A DNA stretch of 64,000 nt from positions 189,202 to 253,201 of the forward strand of contig JAFEBS010000056.1 in NCBI GenBank assembly GCA_018242525.1, written 5' to 3'. This document shows, piece after piece, positions 36,141 through 44,609 of the stretch; the first letter of the stretch is position 1, and each line of letters opens with the position of its first letter. The notes under the pieces were generated by a model. The model was given only the letters and a program-made list of their open reading frames with translations, searched no databases and had not been told where the DNA came from. Made by a program: the position numbers and the translations under genes. This DNA comes from Planctomycetota bacterium. Lineage in GTDB: Bacteria > Planctomycetota > Planctomycetia > Planctomycetales > Planctomycetaceae.

Positions 36141-36656
36141 TCAGCGCCGGATCGGAGCGGCCAGGAACTCGGGTGAGTTCACGACCAGTTGCAGGAACTC
36201 ACCAATCTCAGGCGCCAGCGACGTACTCTGATCCGGAATCTGGCGAAGTATAGTGTAGTGGCCGGTCGTGAGCCGGTCGAGAAGACTGTTGATCCTGGCC
36301 AGCATCGTTGATCGAAACTCGGCCAGGTCGGCTCCACTCAGGTCCCGGCGCACGAGGGCCGTTTCCTGTTCTGTGCGCTGGCGTTCCAGTTGTGCCAATA
36401 CTGTACCGTGCGTGCGATAGAGCAACCCGTCAATGTACGCGCGACGCAGGCGGCCAATTTCATCAAACTGGTACATTCGGTCCTGACCAAAATAGATCGA
36501 CAACCAGCCTGTTTCCCGAAAACCGGCAACGATCGAATTCTCGCCCGGGGTCTGCAATTCCATCCGACGGACCAGCGCCACTGCCTCGGTTAACAAATCC
36601 TCACGGTCGGCTTCCACCCGTGCCATTTGACCAGTCTCCCACGACGGCGAACGCAT
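36141..36656 (-). CDS. Conserved-looking hypothetical protein
   Basis: A 171-aa soluble protein without a signal peptide or membrane segment. It has a compact mixed N-terminal half (VRRMELQTPGENSIVAGFR, WLSIYFGQDRMYQFD) and a helical C-terminal half (ALVRRDLSGADLAEFRSTML). Codon use looks coding throughout. It sits 37 bp upstream of the epimerase-like gene on the same strand, suggesting an operon. Family not recognised. The start could also be the ATG at 36626. Confidence 0.7.
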   Translation of the reverse strand: MRSPSWETGQMARVEADREDLLTEAVALVRRMELQTPGENSIVAGFRETGWLSIYFGQDRMYQFDEIGRLRRAYIDGLLYRTHGTVLAQLERQRTEQETALVRRDLSGADLAEFRSTMLARINSLLDRLTTGHYTILRQIPDQSTSLAPEIGEFLQLVVNSPEFLAAPIRR

Positions 36657-36904
36657 CACCGTGAACAATACTTCTGCAATTTGTGGTTGTTTGTCCCGAG
36701 TCTATTCTAGAAACAGGACGACATTTTGATATGCTTGAACTGGCGCTTTTCCTCAGACGGTGGCTTCTGGCGGCCATCCGTTCGGTCTGGAAGTCCTCAG
36801 ATTTCCACTTCGTGCGGACCGAAGTCGTTGTTGCGTGAGAGTGTCTCCTGTCTCTCTGCCCGCAGACTGATGCAGTTTCTGTGACTGCCACCACGAGATC
36901 TCGC

Positions 36905-38068
36905 ATGAGCACCACGACGGTCGACCTGTCAGATCCAATGAATTCCGCTGAGTTCGCGGCCGTCGATGTCGCGCGACTCAGCGAAATCGCAGCCCGGCAC
37001 CAACGCCTGGCCGAATTCCTGCGACAGGAAAACTTTTCAGCGGTTCTGCTGCAGCAACCGTCGAATTTCACCTGGTTCACCGCGGGCGGATGCAACGAGC
37101 GGGGAGGCACGACCGGTGCCACAGGTGCCCTGTTCGTCACGCCGGAAGCGCGCGTCCTGGCCTGCAGCAACGTGGATACGGCTCAATTCTTTGAGTCAGA
37201 AGTCAGCAACATGGGCTTCCAGTTGAAAGAACGCCCATGGACCGAGCCGCGCAGCGTCATGCTCGCCGATTTGTGCCGGGGTCGCCGTGTCGCCAGCGAT
37301 GCAGGTTTTCCCGGCACGACGGATGTTGGCCTGCGTTTATTGAGTTTGCGGCTGCCGCTTTCCGAGTACGACCAGATACGAATGCGGGAGGGGGCAAAGC
37401 TGTTGACGCACGCCATCGAAGCCACGGCACGCGCGATGGTGCAGGGGAGAACCGAAGCGGAAATCGCGGGGGAAGTGTCACACCGCTTGTTCAGGCACGG
37501 GGTCCAGCCCGAACGGATTCAGGTTCTGGGAGACGGCCGGGGAACCCGGTTCCGCCGCTGGACATTTGATGAATCACCCGTTCAACGGTATTGCACGATT
37601 TCCGCAGTCGGTCGGTATTGCGGAATGTATGTGGGAGCGGCTCGAACGGTCGCCCTCGGGGAGCCCCCTGAATCATTGTTGAAGGCGTTCGAGCCAGCAG
37701 CAATGATTGCGGCGACCGGAGTCTTCTTCTCGCAGCCCGATTGGGAATTGTTCGAAGTCTGGAACCGCGTCCATCGTCTCTACGAGAAGTCGGGTGTCGA
37801 GGCAGAATGGCGGCTGGCAGATCAGGCAGAGATCGTCGAATACGAATTCGGTGCGGTTCCGCTGATGCCCAACAGTGAATTCCGGCTGATGGCAGGGACA
37901 CCCGTTTTTTGGCATCCGTCCGTGGGCCCCGTTCTGATGGGGGATACCGTTCTGGTCGGGGATCGCGGAACGCAGGTTCTGACGTCATCCTCGGAATGGC
38001 CGGTTATACCGGTTCTCGTGAAGGGAACGCCTGTAGACGTTCCGGCAATCCTTGTCGTAAATGTGTAA
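36905..38068 (+). CDS. Degenerate M24 (Xaa-Pro peptidase-like) protein
   Basis: A 387-aa protein with the creatinase/prolidase arrangement: an N-terminal domain (about 20-150, with VLLQQPSNFTWFTAGG) and a C-terminal pita-bread-like domain (from about 155). Active M24 enzymes bind two metals through two Asp, one His and two Glu. The corresponding region here reads YCTISAVGRYCGMYVGAARTVALG, so the usual Asp ligands are absent and the C-terminal Glu positions are not evident. It is probably not a peptidase. The ATG at 36905 is preferred to a GTG at 36881. The 36656 gene is divergent from it. Confidence 0.75.
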   Translation: MSTTTVDLSDPMNSAEFAAVDVARLSEIAARHQRLAEFLRQENFSAVLLQQPSNFTWFTAGGCNERGGTTGATGALFVTPEARVLACSNVDTAQFFESEVSNMGFQLKERPWTEPRSVMLADLCRGRRVASDAGFPGTTDVGLRLLSLRLPLSEYDQIRMREGAKLLTHAIEATARAMVQGRTEAEIAGEVSHRLFRHGVQPERIQVLGDGRGTRFRRWTFDESPVQRYCTISAVGRYCGMYVGAARTVALGEPPESLLKAFEPAAMIAATGVFFSQPDWELFEVWNRVHRLYEKSGVEAEWRLADQAEIVEYEFGAVPLMPNSEFRLMAGTPVFWHPSVGPVLMGDTVLVGDRGTQVLTSSSEWPVIPVLVKGTPVDVPAILVVNV

Positions 38069-38191
38069 TGGGAAATCTGGAGAAAAGGTGATGCTTTTTC
38101 GCCGCACGTTGCCAAAACGCATCGTAGGCTTCCGTGGATAAGCTGTGACAATCCCCGTTACAGAAGACACACCAGCCTGGGAGTGGCAACT

Positions 38192-38716
38192 ATGCGTCTA
38201 ACAGTAGCAGACCTGATGACTCAGCGTCCGGTGATTGTATCTCCGGACTGCTCCGCCGATTCGGCGGTCGAGATACTTTCGCGACACGAAGCGACGGAAT
38301 TGTACGTGACCGACAAGATTGGTCGGCTGCTGGGAGTCGTCCCCGACTTCGAGTTGGTCAAAGCGGAACTGAGCGGCGAAGCCAGCGGCGCAACCGTCGA
38401 GCAACTGATGAGCCGCAATCTGCCGGTGTTCACACCTCAGTCCGATGCGGCGGAAGTCGCCAGGCTCTTTCGAGATGGTCGATACAGTCAGTTTCCCATT
38501 GTTTCCGGTGGCAAACTGATCGGGATTATCACACGCCGCGATGTCGTTCGCTTGATGGCAGTCCTGCGCCGGTTCGATTCGCCAGTCTCACAACCGACCG
38601 TGCGGGTCAAGACCCCCAAGCTGGCAACACGCAGCCGGCCCAAAGCCCAGGTGGCCACAGACACGACGCCGAAACGCCGCGGGCGCCGACCAGTCGCGCG
38701 GATCTCACGTGGTTAA
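38192..38716 (+). CDS. Two-CBS-domain protein with basic C-terminal tail
   Basis: A 174-aa protein. Two CBS domains span about residues 8-60 (DLMTQRPVIVSPDCSADSAV) and 70-125 (QLMSRNLPVFTPQSDAAEVARL, GIITRRDVVRLM). Such pairs bind adenine nucleotides and regulate a partner. The last 45 residues are Lys/Arg-rich (TRSRPKAQVA, TPKRRGRRPVARISRG), unusual for a simple CBS protein and possibly nucleic-acid binding. GGGAG at 38179-38183 lies 8 bp before the ATG at 38192; a GTG at 38183 overlaps it and is rejected. Confidence 0.9.
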   Translation: MRLTVADLMTQRPVIVSPDCSADSAVEILSRHEATELYVTDKIGRLLGVVPDFELVKAELSGEASGATVEQLMSRNLPVFTPQSDAAEVARLFRDGRYSQFPIVSGGKLIGIITRRDVVRLMAVLRRFDSPVSQPTVRVKTPKLATRSRPKAQVATDTTPKRRGRRPVARISRG

Positions 38717-38750
38717 TTAAATACGCTTCCCCGGAATTCCGGAACAGTTT

Positions 38751-38837
38751 CATGTGAGCCGGGTGCCGTGAGGCCTCCGACGTTTTCTTCGCGTACGATG
38801 CCAATCGTCCGGGGCCTGACGGCACCCGGCTCACATG
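38751..38837. repeat. Long inverted repeat, MITE- or REP-like
   Basis: CATGTGAGCCGGGTGCCGT at 38751-38769 is repeated inverted at 38819-38837, and the match continues inward (AGGCC and CGACG-type blocks) with a few mismatches, giving arms of about 30 bp. The central loop is around 25 bp. It lies 35 bp after the CBS gene. No clear target-site duplication is seen (only TTT on each side). Confidence 0.8.
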
Positions 38838-39114
38838 TTTCAAGCGTGCTTCCATGGTGGCGATCGGCGGAAGTTGCCGATTGGATCGCCTGTGTCGACA
38901 TATCGGAATGGACAGGCCAGATTGTTGCAGATCAGGTCGCCCGATAATTCGCGTCGATGAATGCGAAGAGTTTCATCACCTCTTAACTTTTCCACAAGGT
39001 GGCGACCAGGGAGGTTCGTCGTGCACCACGGCCGTCTGCGTGCAGGATGGAATGATTTCGGTACAGAATCTGCTCCCATTCCTTGGTGGCACGTAATCAA
39101 TGGGGATGCCTGCT
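38838..39114. other. Intergenic region upstream of the polyprenol-kinase-like gene
   Basis: Nothing recognisable was found between the inverted repeat and the next gene. Frames are open but show no family and weak coding character. Confidence 0.4.
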
Positions 39115-39819
39115 ATGAGCCACGCGTCAGTCCCGAATCTGCAATCGTCATCGCTACCGCGATCCTCATCGGCACAATCACCTGTGCTTTCAGGACTTGA
39201 GTTGATTGTAGATCGACTGGGGATCTGCGAGTGCCGTCGTCGGTTGTTGCATATGCTGCCTGGATTGCTGCCAGCCATCCTGCTGGTTGTTCCTCATACA
39301 GATCCCTGGGGACCACTGTTGATTGGAATTGTAATCACAATTTCACTGGGAACGATCGTGTTCGCGATCGCCCGGAAACCCGACTTTGCCCGGCCGAATG
39401 AGAGTCTCTGGCACATTTCGGTCATCGGTTATTCGGTGCCGGTGGTGGCAATGTTGATCTTATTCCCTGGACATGCCGAATTGGGATTAATGACGCTGGG
39501 TGTCCTGGCGTTCGGAGATGGGTCTGCGGCGCTCGGGGGCCAATTGTTTGGGGGCCGTCGGCTGCCGTGGAATCGTCGGAAAACCTGGTCGGGGTTGATT
39601 TGTTTCCTGGTGGCAGGGACGACGGTCGCCGCCTTCAACTACTGGCTGGATTCTCATCCGGCCATTCCCTACACGGTCGCCCTGCTCATTGCTGGGACGG
39701 CATCGCTGGCGGGGGCGATTGTTGAATCACTGCCGATTCGCTCGCATGACAATTTCCGAGTTGGAGCGACGGCCGCTCTAACGGGCCTGTTCATGCACAT
39801 GTTGATACTGGGTTGGTAA
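39115..39819 (+). CDS. Dolichol/phytol (polyprenol) kinase-like membrane protein
   Basis: A 234-aa membrane protein with about six hydrophobic helices. The motif RRRLLHMLPGLLPA resembles the first conserved block of CTP-dependent dolichol/phytol kinases, and LAFGDGSAALGGQLFG plus RRKTWSGLICFLVAG resemble their GDG...KTxxG signature. It may phosphorylate a polyprenol, phytol or diacylglycerol. The ATG at 39115 has GGGGA upstream; an ATG at 39100 is possible. Its stop TAA shares a base with the ATG of the ABC ATPase gene (TAATG), so translation is probably coupled. Confidence 0.8.
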   Translation: MSHASVPNLQSSSLPRSSSAQSPVLSGLELIVDRLGICECRRRLLHMLPGLLPAILLVVPHTDPWGPLLIGIVITISLGTIVFAIARKPDFARPNESLWHISVIGYSVPVVAMLILFPGHAELGLMTLGVLAFGDGSAALGGQLFGGRRLPWNRRKTWSGLICFLVAGTTVAAFNYWLDSHPAIPYTVALLIAGTASLAGAIVESLPIRSHDNFRVGATAALTGLFMHMLILGW

Positions 39820-40814
39820 TGCTTGTACGATTGCGACGAAACCGGACCGAAGCTGTGCGATCACCCGTCGTTGTCAATCGAGCGACGCTGTTGGAAATCC
39901 GTCATCTGGCACGGCGTTTTGGTTCGCAACAAGCCGTGGCGGACGTCAGCTTGAGCGTTCAACCGGGTGAAGTCCTTGGACTGCTCGGGCCGAATGGGGC
40001 CGGCAAAAGTACGACGATGATGATGATCTCGGGGTTGTTGAAACCCGATTCGGGTGAGATCTTGATCAATGGTCAACCGTATGACGGTCGCGATCCCGCG
40101 CTCAAGCGAACGCTGGGACTGGTTCCGCAGGATCTGGCAATCTATCCCGAGCTGAACGCGATCGAAAACCTGCAATTCTTTGGTCGCCTGTATGGTCTGA
40201 GTACTCGGCAATTGAAGGAACGCAGCGACGAGGTCCTGGAACGAATTGGACTGGTGGACAGCGCCCATCGCCCGTCCGGCAGTTACTCCGGCGGGATGAA
40301 ACGACGATTGAATTTCGGCATTTCTCTGATGCACGAACCTGCGATCCTGATTCTTGACGAACCGACCGTTGGAGTCGATCCGCAGTCCCGTTCGCACCTT
40401 CTCGAATGTGTTCGCGATCAGGCCCGGTCGGGTGTCGGTGTCATCTACGCCAGCCATTACATGGAAGAAGTGCAGTCGATCTGTGAACGAGTCGCCATCG
40501 TCGATCATGGCCGGGTCCTGGCCTGTGACCAGATCCCGCGACTGCTGGAAGGTCTTAATACGGAATTGATGATCCACGTCACGGGCGAAGGTGACATCTG
40601 CAACCGGCTGGCGGGTCTCGCCCGGATCGAACAGAGTCCCGATGGGAACTCCGTCCTGGTGGTGTCCGGTGCCTGCGGCGACATCGGTGAACGGTTGCGG
40701 TCGATCCTGCATCACTTGATGGCGGCCCGCGTCCGCGTGATTCGGATTGAGACTCAACAAACCAACCTGGAGCGTCTGTTCCTGCAATTGACCGGTTATG
40801 CACTGCGTGACTGA
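39819..40814 (+). CDS. ABC transporter ATP-binding protein (ABC-2 exporter type)
   Basis: A 331-aa ATPase. After a short N-terminal extension the nucleotide-binding domain shows Walker A GPNGAGKST, a Q-loop, signature YSGGMKRRLN, Walker B ILILDEPTVGVD and the switch His (YASHYMEE). A C-terminal 100-residue region follows. The ATG at 39819 overlaps the TAA of the preceding kinase-like gene. The permease gene follows 28 bp after the stop, so the three form one operon. Substrate unknown; many ABC-2 systems export lipids or drugs. Confidence 0.94.
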   Translation: MLVRLRRNRTEAVRSPVVVNRATLLEIRHLARRFGSQQAVADVSLSVQPGEVLGLLGPNGAGKSTTMMMISGLLKPDSGEILINGQPYDGRDPALKRTLGLVPQDLAIYPELNAIENLQFFGRLYGLSTRQLKERSDEVLERIGLVDSAHRPSGSYSGGMKRRLNFGISLMHEPAILILDEPTVGVDPQSRSHLLECVRDQARSGVGVIYASHYMEEVQSICERVAIVDHGRVLACDQIPRLLEGLNTELMIHVTGEGDICNRLAGLARIEQSPDGNSVLVVSGACGDIGERLRSILHHLMAARVRVIRIETQQTNLERLFLQLTGYALRD

Positions 40815-40842
40815 CTCCAACGAAAGAGTGGGCCGATTGATC

Positions 40843-42051
40843 ATGTCCGCCTGGCAGATCACCCGCAAAGACCTGTTACTGCTGCTCAAGGACAAGCGCG
40901 CCGTCGTGCTGCTGCTGGTTCTGCCATTGTTGTTCATTTCGATTGTCGGGATGTCCACCGGCCAGTTCCTGACTCGCGACGACGAAAGCCAGCGATTCCG
41001 GATTCTGATCGTCGACAAATGCGATGTCGAGTTGTCGCACGAACTGGTCAAGGCGTTGCAAAAGCACCGCGAACTGCTGGTCACCGTGGTTCCGTCTCCG
41101 ACGGAAGCCAGTGACACGCTGCAACGCGGCGATGCATCGCTGCTGATCACGATCGGCAAGAATTTCGAGGCGCGTGCCGAGGAATTGAGGATTTCCGAGG
41201 TGTTCAATTCGGAATCCGGGCCACTGGCCGCGGGGCCGGCGGCGCTGGATTTGTCTCTGGAAACACGCCCCGCGGCGATCGGGTTGGGTCGGCTATTGGA
41301 AGGGGTCATCTTCACCCAGGTGATCAAGGTGGTGGCCCCGGTGGCTGCCCGGAAGAACCCGGTCACGCGCACCTGGATGAACGACAATCCGGACCAGGAA
41401 TCCACCGAAGTCGCGGCCGTGACATCCGTGGAACAAAACATTCCGAAAGCCTCGGCCGTCTATTCATGGATCGTTCCCGGGTTCACCGTGATGTTTGCAT
41501 TCTTCGTCATCAGCGTGATGGCTCGCTCGTTCATTTCGGAACGGGAAAACGGCACGCTGCGCCGATTGCAGATGGCACCGATCAGCCCCGTTTCCCTGCT
41601 GGCAGGCAAGACGATTCCGTTCTACCTGACGTCATTGCTGCAGTGCTCGCTGCTGTTTCTGTGTGGTCGCCTGCTGTTTGGCATGTCGTGGGGCCCGGCA
41701 CCGGTGTACCTGATTCCGGTCATCCTCTGTACTTCACTGGCGGCCACTGCACTGGGGCTGCTCCTCGCCACAGCGGTGCATACCGATCAGCAGGTCTCCT
41801 CGTATGGAACGACCCTGATTCTGGTCTTGAGCAGTCTGAGCGGTTGTTTCTTTCCGCGGGACATGTTTCCACAGACGATGAAGAAAATCAGCCTGTTCAC
41901 CCCACATGGCTGGGCCTTGAAGGCCTTCGACGCGGTACTCTGCCAGGCGACGGTCGATCTGATCACGGTGTCGACCTGTTGCGCGATGCTGCTGGTGTTC
42001 GCAGCCCTCTTTTTCACGGTGGGTACGTGGCGCTTCCGCGCTGCGAATTGA
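40843..42051 (+). CDS. ABC-2 type transporter permease
   Basis: A 402-aa membrane subunit. One N-terminal helix (AVVLLLVLPLLFISIVGM) precedes a large extracytoplasmic domain (about 45-210), followed by five to six helices in the C-terminal half (GFTVMFAFFVISVMARSFI, GTTLILVLSSLSGCFFP and others), the layout of the ABC2 membrane family. ISERENGTLRRLQMAPIS is the typical cytoplasmic loop. The ATG at 40843 is chosen over an ATG at 40798 that would overlap the ATPase gene. It pairs with the ATPase encoded immediately upstream. Confidence 0.92.
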   Translation: MSAWQITRKDLLLLLKDKRAVVLLLVLPLLFISIVGMSTGQFLTRDDESQRFRILIVDKCDVELSHELVKALQKHRELLVTVVPSPTEASDTLQRGDASLLITIGKNFEARAEELRISEVFNSESGPLAAGPAALDLSLETRPAAIGLGRLLEGVIFTQVIKVVAPVAARKNPVTRTWMNDNPDQESTEVAAVTSVEQNIPKASAVYSWIVPGFTVMFAFFVISVMARSFISERENGTLRRLQMAPISPVSLLAGKTIPFYLTSLLQCSLLFLCGRLLFGMSWGPAPVYLIPVILCTSLAATALGLLLATAVHTDQQVSSYGTTLILVLSSLSGCFFPRDMFPQTMKKISLFTPHGWALKAFDAVLCQATVDLITVSTCCAMLLVFAALFFTVGTWRFRAAN

Positions 42052-42124
42052 TGGATCGGATCAATCGCGTGAGGGGCAAGGTACGAGCCCAGTTTCAGGG
42101 ACATTGTGAGCCGCAAGGCGCTAG

Positions 42125-42155
42125 CCAGCAGCCCGTGGAAAAAGGGGGCTGCTGG
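42125..42155. terminator. Stem-loop between the ABC permease and purK, copy 1 of a dispersed hairpin
   Basis: CCAGCAGCCC (42125-42134) pairs perfectly with GGGCTGCTGG (42146-42155); the loop is GTGGAAAAAGG. It sits between convergent genes and may stop transcription, though no T-run follows. A near-identical hairpin occurs at 60984-61013. Confidence 0.6.
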
Positions 42156-42162
42156 AATCGGA

Positions 42163-43293
42163 TCACATGGCTCCACGGGCAGCACGAGCAATCGTTTCGG
42201 CTTCTTCGACAGTGGGTGCCAAGGCTGTCAGGTGTCCCATCTTGCGGCCGACTCGGGCTTCGCGTTTGCCGTACAGGTGAAGTTTGACGGAAGGATGCGC
42301 CAGGACCTGCGGCCAGTTGGGTTCTCCCGGTGTCCACAAGTCGCCCAGCAGGTTGGCCATGGCACAGGGAGTACGTTGAGTACTGGAACCGAGTGGTAGT
42401 CCGCAGATCGCACGCACCTGCTGCTCGAACTGGCAGGTGACGTGTCCGTCAATTGTCAGGTGGCCGGAGTTGTGAGGGCGGGGGGCGGTTTCGTTGATCA
42501 GCAGCTTGCCGGCACGCGTCAAAAAGAACTCGACACAAAGGACTCCCACGACATCCATTTTTTCCAGAACAGCTCGGGCGATTTCGATCGCCTCGGCGGC
42601 GACCGTCGCCGGGACGAGCGCGGGACAGACCGAAACATCCAGGATGTGGTTGCTGTGCGAATTTCCGATTGGACCATAACTGGTGAATTCGCCACTCAGC
42701 CCGCGGGCTGCCACCACGGATAACTCGCATTCATAATCGATGAATGCTTCGAGGATGGCGTGTGGAACATCGAGTTTCGTCCACGCGGTTGCGGCCTCCG
42801 AGATCGATCGAATAACCACTTGTCCCTTTCCGTCATAACCCCAGTCGGCGGTTTTCAGAACCGCCGGTGTTCCCAGTTTCGCCAGGGCCGAATGCAGTTC
42901 CTCGACGTTCTGGACGGCAACAAACGGTGTGACCGGCAGGCCGGCATCGCGCAGGTAAGTTTTTTCGCGTTTCCGGTTCTGGGACGTGTACAGGACCGAA
43001 CCACCTGGTCGGACGGGGGCAAACTGATCGCAGATGCGAGTCGTTTCGGCCGGGACATTCTCAAATTCAAAGGTCACGACGGAAACAGATTTCGCGAAGT
43101 CGGCGATCTTATCCAGGTCCAAATAGTCGGCTCGCAGTTCCAGGTCTGCAACCTGCCCAGTCGGGGTATCGTCGTCGGGCGACAGGACATGCACCCTGTA
43201 TCCCAGTCGCCGCGCGGCGATGGCAAACATGCGTCCCAACTGGCCACTGCCGAGCACCCCCAGGGTCGCTCCAGGAAGAATCGGCTTGGTCAT
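42163..43293 (-). CDS. purK: 5-(carboxyamino)imidazole ribonucleotide synthase
   Basis: ATP-grasp enzyme of purine synthesis that makes N5-CAIR from AIR, ATP and bicarbonate. The 376-aa product starts with the Rossmann-like GATLGVLGSGQLGRMFAIAA and has ATP-grasp features: PAVLKTADWGYDGKGQVV, the EAFIDYECELSVVAARG strand and INETAPRPHNSGHLTID. It overlaps the end of purE by 4 bp (ATGA), so the two are translated together and supply the two halves of the PurE/PurK route to CAIR. Confidence 0.97.
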   Translation of the reverse strand: MTKPILPGATLGVLGSGQLGRMFAIAARRLGYRVHVLSPDDDTPTGQVADLELRADYLDLDKIADFAKSVSVVTFEFENVPAETTRICDQFAPVRPGGSVLYTSQNRKREKTYLRDAGLPVTPFVAVQNVEELHSALAKLGTPAVLKTADWGYDGKGQVVIRSISEAATAWTKLDVPHAILEAFIDYECELSVVAARGLSGEFTSYGPIGNSHSNHILDVSVCPALVPATVAAEAIEIARAVLEKMDVVGVLCVEFFLTRAGKLLINETAPRPHNSGHLTIDGHVTCQFEQQVRAICGLPLGSSTQRTPCAMANLLGDLWTPGEPNWPQVLAHPSVKLHLYGKREARVGRKMGHLTALAPTVEEAETIARAARGAM

Positions 43294-43790
43294 GTCAGCG
43301 AATCTCCCATGACTCGCGCCTCCTGGCGGGTCTGGAAATCATGCAGTTTGGCACGGAGTGCCGTATTCGCCGTCGCCAGGATTCGGACGGCCAGCAGTCC
43401 GGCATTTTTCGCTCCCGCTTCGCCAATTGCCAGGGTTCCCACCGGGATACCGCCCGGCATCTGGACGATGGACAGCAGTGAATCCATGCCGCTGAGTGCC
43501 TTGCTCTGGACCGGAACCCCCAGCACGGGCAGAACCGTCTGTGACGCGACCATCCCTGGCAGATGGGCTGCTCCGCCTGCTCCGGCAATGATCACCTGCA
43601 GACCGCGACTTTCCGCCGACTGGGCGTACTCACACATCAATGCCGGAGTCCGATGGGCCGACACAATACGGCATTCGTGTGGCACACCAAATTCGGTGAG
43701 CACATCGGACGCCAGCTTCATGGTCGCCCAGTCGGATTTACTCCCCATGATGACTCCCACCACGGGAGAAGAAGGGGCGGATTCAGGCAT
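43290..43790 (-). CDS. purE: N5-carboxyaminoimidazole ribonucleotide mutase (PurE)
   Basis: Converts N5-CAIR to CAIR. The 166-aa length fits class I PurE, with VVGVIMGSKSDWATM near the N-terminus, ECRIVSAHRTPALM, VIIAGAGGAAHLPGMVAS and VLGVPVQSKALSGMDSLLSI (cited in parts). It lies directly before purK with a 4-bp overlap. Upstream of its ATG is the divergent region that contains the 141-bp inserted hairpin. Confidence 0.97.
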   Translation of the reverse strand: MPESAPSSPVVGVIMGSKSDWATMKLASDVLTEFGVPHECRIVSAHRTPALMCEYAQSAESRGLQVIIAGAGGAAHLPGMVASQTVLPVLGVPVQSKALSGMDSLLSIVQMPGGIPVGTLAIGEAGAKNAGLLAVRILATANTALRAKLHDFQTRQEARVMGDSLT

Positions 43791-43912
43791 GATCAGTCAC
43801 AGTTCTCGTACAGGAGAAGGGCGGTTTCCGTAGTCAGGCTCGCATGTTCCCTTGTGGCGGCTGGATTTTCAATCCAGTGTGGGAACTGGATAAATCGAAT
43901 TCACAACAGGGC

Positions 43913-43922
43913 CAGAACATCC
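43913..43922. repeat. Direct repeat (possible target duplication), left
   Basis: CAGAACATCC lies immediately left of the palindromic element and occurs again at 44064-44073, immediately right of it. Confidence 0.7.
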
Positions 43923-44063
43923 CAGGGCCATCGGCTTTTTAAAATTGGTGCCACGGTCTTACCGACTTCGGGAAGGCCGTGCGATTGCTCAATCGGCACG
44001 GCCTTGTCGCGGACTCCAGGACCGTGGCACCCGATTCCCAATTTAAAAAAGGCGATGGCCCTG
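43923..44063. mobile_element. 141-bp MITE-like palindromic element
   Basis: Ends are an 11-bp perfect inverted repeat, CAGGGCCATCG at 43923-43933 and CGATGGCCCTG at 44053-44063. Inside, TGCCACGGTC (43949-43958) pairs with GACCGTGGCA (44020-44029), and AAGGCCGTGC (43973-43982) with GCACGGCCTT (43996-44005); AT-rich tracts (CTTTTTAAAATTGG and its complement) add further pairing. The whole can fold into one long hairpin. A 10-bp direct repeat flanks it. It lies between purE and the HIT gene, which are divergent, and carries no gene. Confidence 0.8.
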
Positions 44064-44073
44064 CAGAACATCC
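44064..44073. repeat. Direct repeat (possible target duplication), right
   Basis: CAGAACATCC, identical to 43913-43922. Confidence 0.7.
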
Positions 44074-44200
44074 GTCTCCAAATTGAGTTCCGCGACACAT
44101 TCTGATAACGTCCGCACCAGGTCCCGCGAATTGGAATCGAGTCACACGGTTCCCGGTGTCGCGCGGACGGATCGAGGACACACTTGCAGGCAGATTCGGG

Positions 44201-44536
44201 ATGACGATCTTTCAGAAAATCATCGACCGGCAGATCCCCGCTGACATCGTCTTCGAAGACGATCAATGTCTGGCGTTTCGTGACATTCACCCGCAGGCGC
44301 CGACTCACGTCCTGATCATCCCGCGAAAGGCGATTCCTTCCCTGGCACAGGCCACGGACGAGGATCGCACTTTGCTGGGACATCTGCTGCTGGTGGCGCG
44401 AACACTGGCAGTCGAACTGCAGATCCCAAACGGGTATCGCACCGTGATCAACTGCGGTCCCGATGGCGGTCAGTCGGTGGATCACCTGCATGTCCACCTG
44501 CTGGGTGGGCGGTCCCTGGGGTGGCCGCCGGGATAG
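44201..44536 (+). CDS. HIT family protein (HinT-like)
   Basis: Nucleotide hydrolase/transferase of the histidine-triad superfamily, 111 aa. The N-terminus MTIFQKIIDRQIPADIVFED and the catalytic triad block DHLHVHLLGGR (H-x-H-x-H pattern) match the HinT branch, which hydrolyses purine phosphoramidates. The ATG at 44201 gives the family-standard start; the frame open to 44156 is upstream noise. The MITE-like element lies within its upstream region. Confidence 0.95.
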   Translation: MTIFQKIIDRQIPADIVFEDDQCLAFRDIHPQAPTHVLIIPRKAIPSLAQATDEDRTLLGHLLLVARTLAVELQIPNGYRTVINCGPDGGQSVDHLHVHLLGGRSLGWPPG

Positions 44537-44609
44537 CCGGTTCGATTCGTTTTGATTCCTGTTTCCAACTCTAAAGACACAACTTCGATTCCCCCACGGA
44601 GAATTCAGC

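Noticed and set aside
39861..41441. Long antisense frame across the ABC ATPase and permease genes
   Set aside because: Spans two well-supported genes and shows no protein-like signature.
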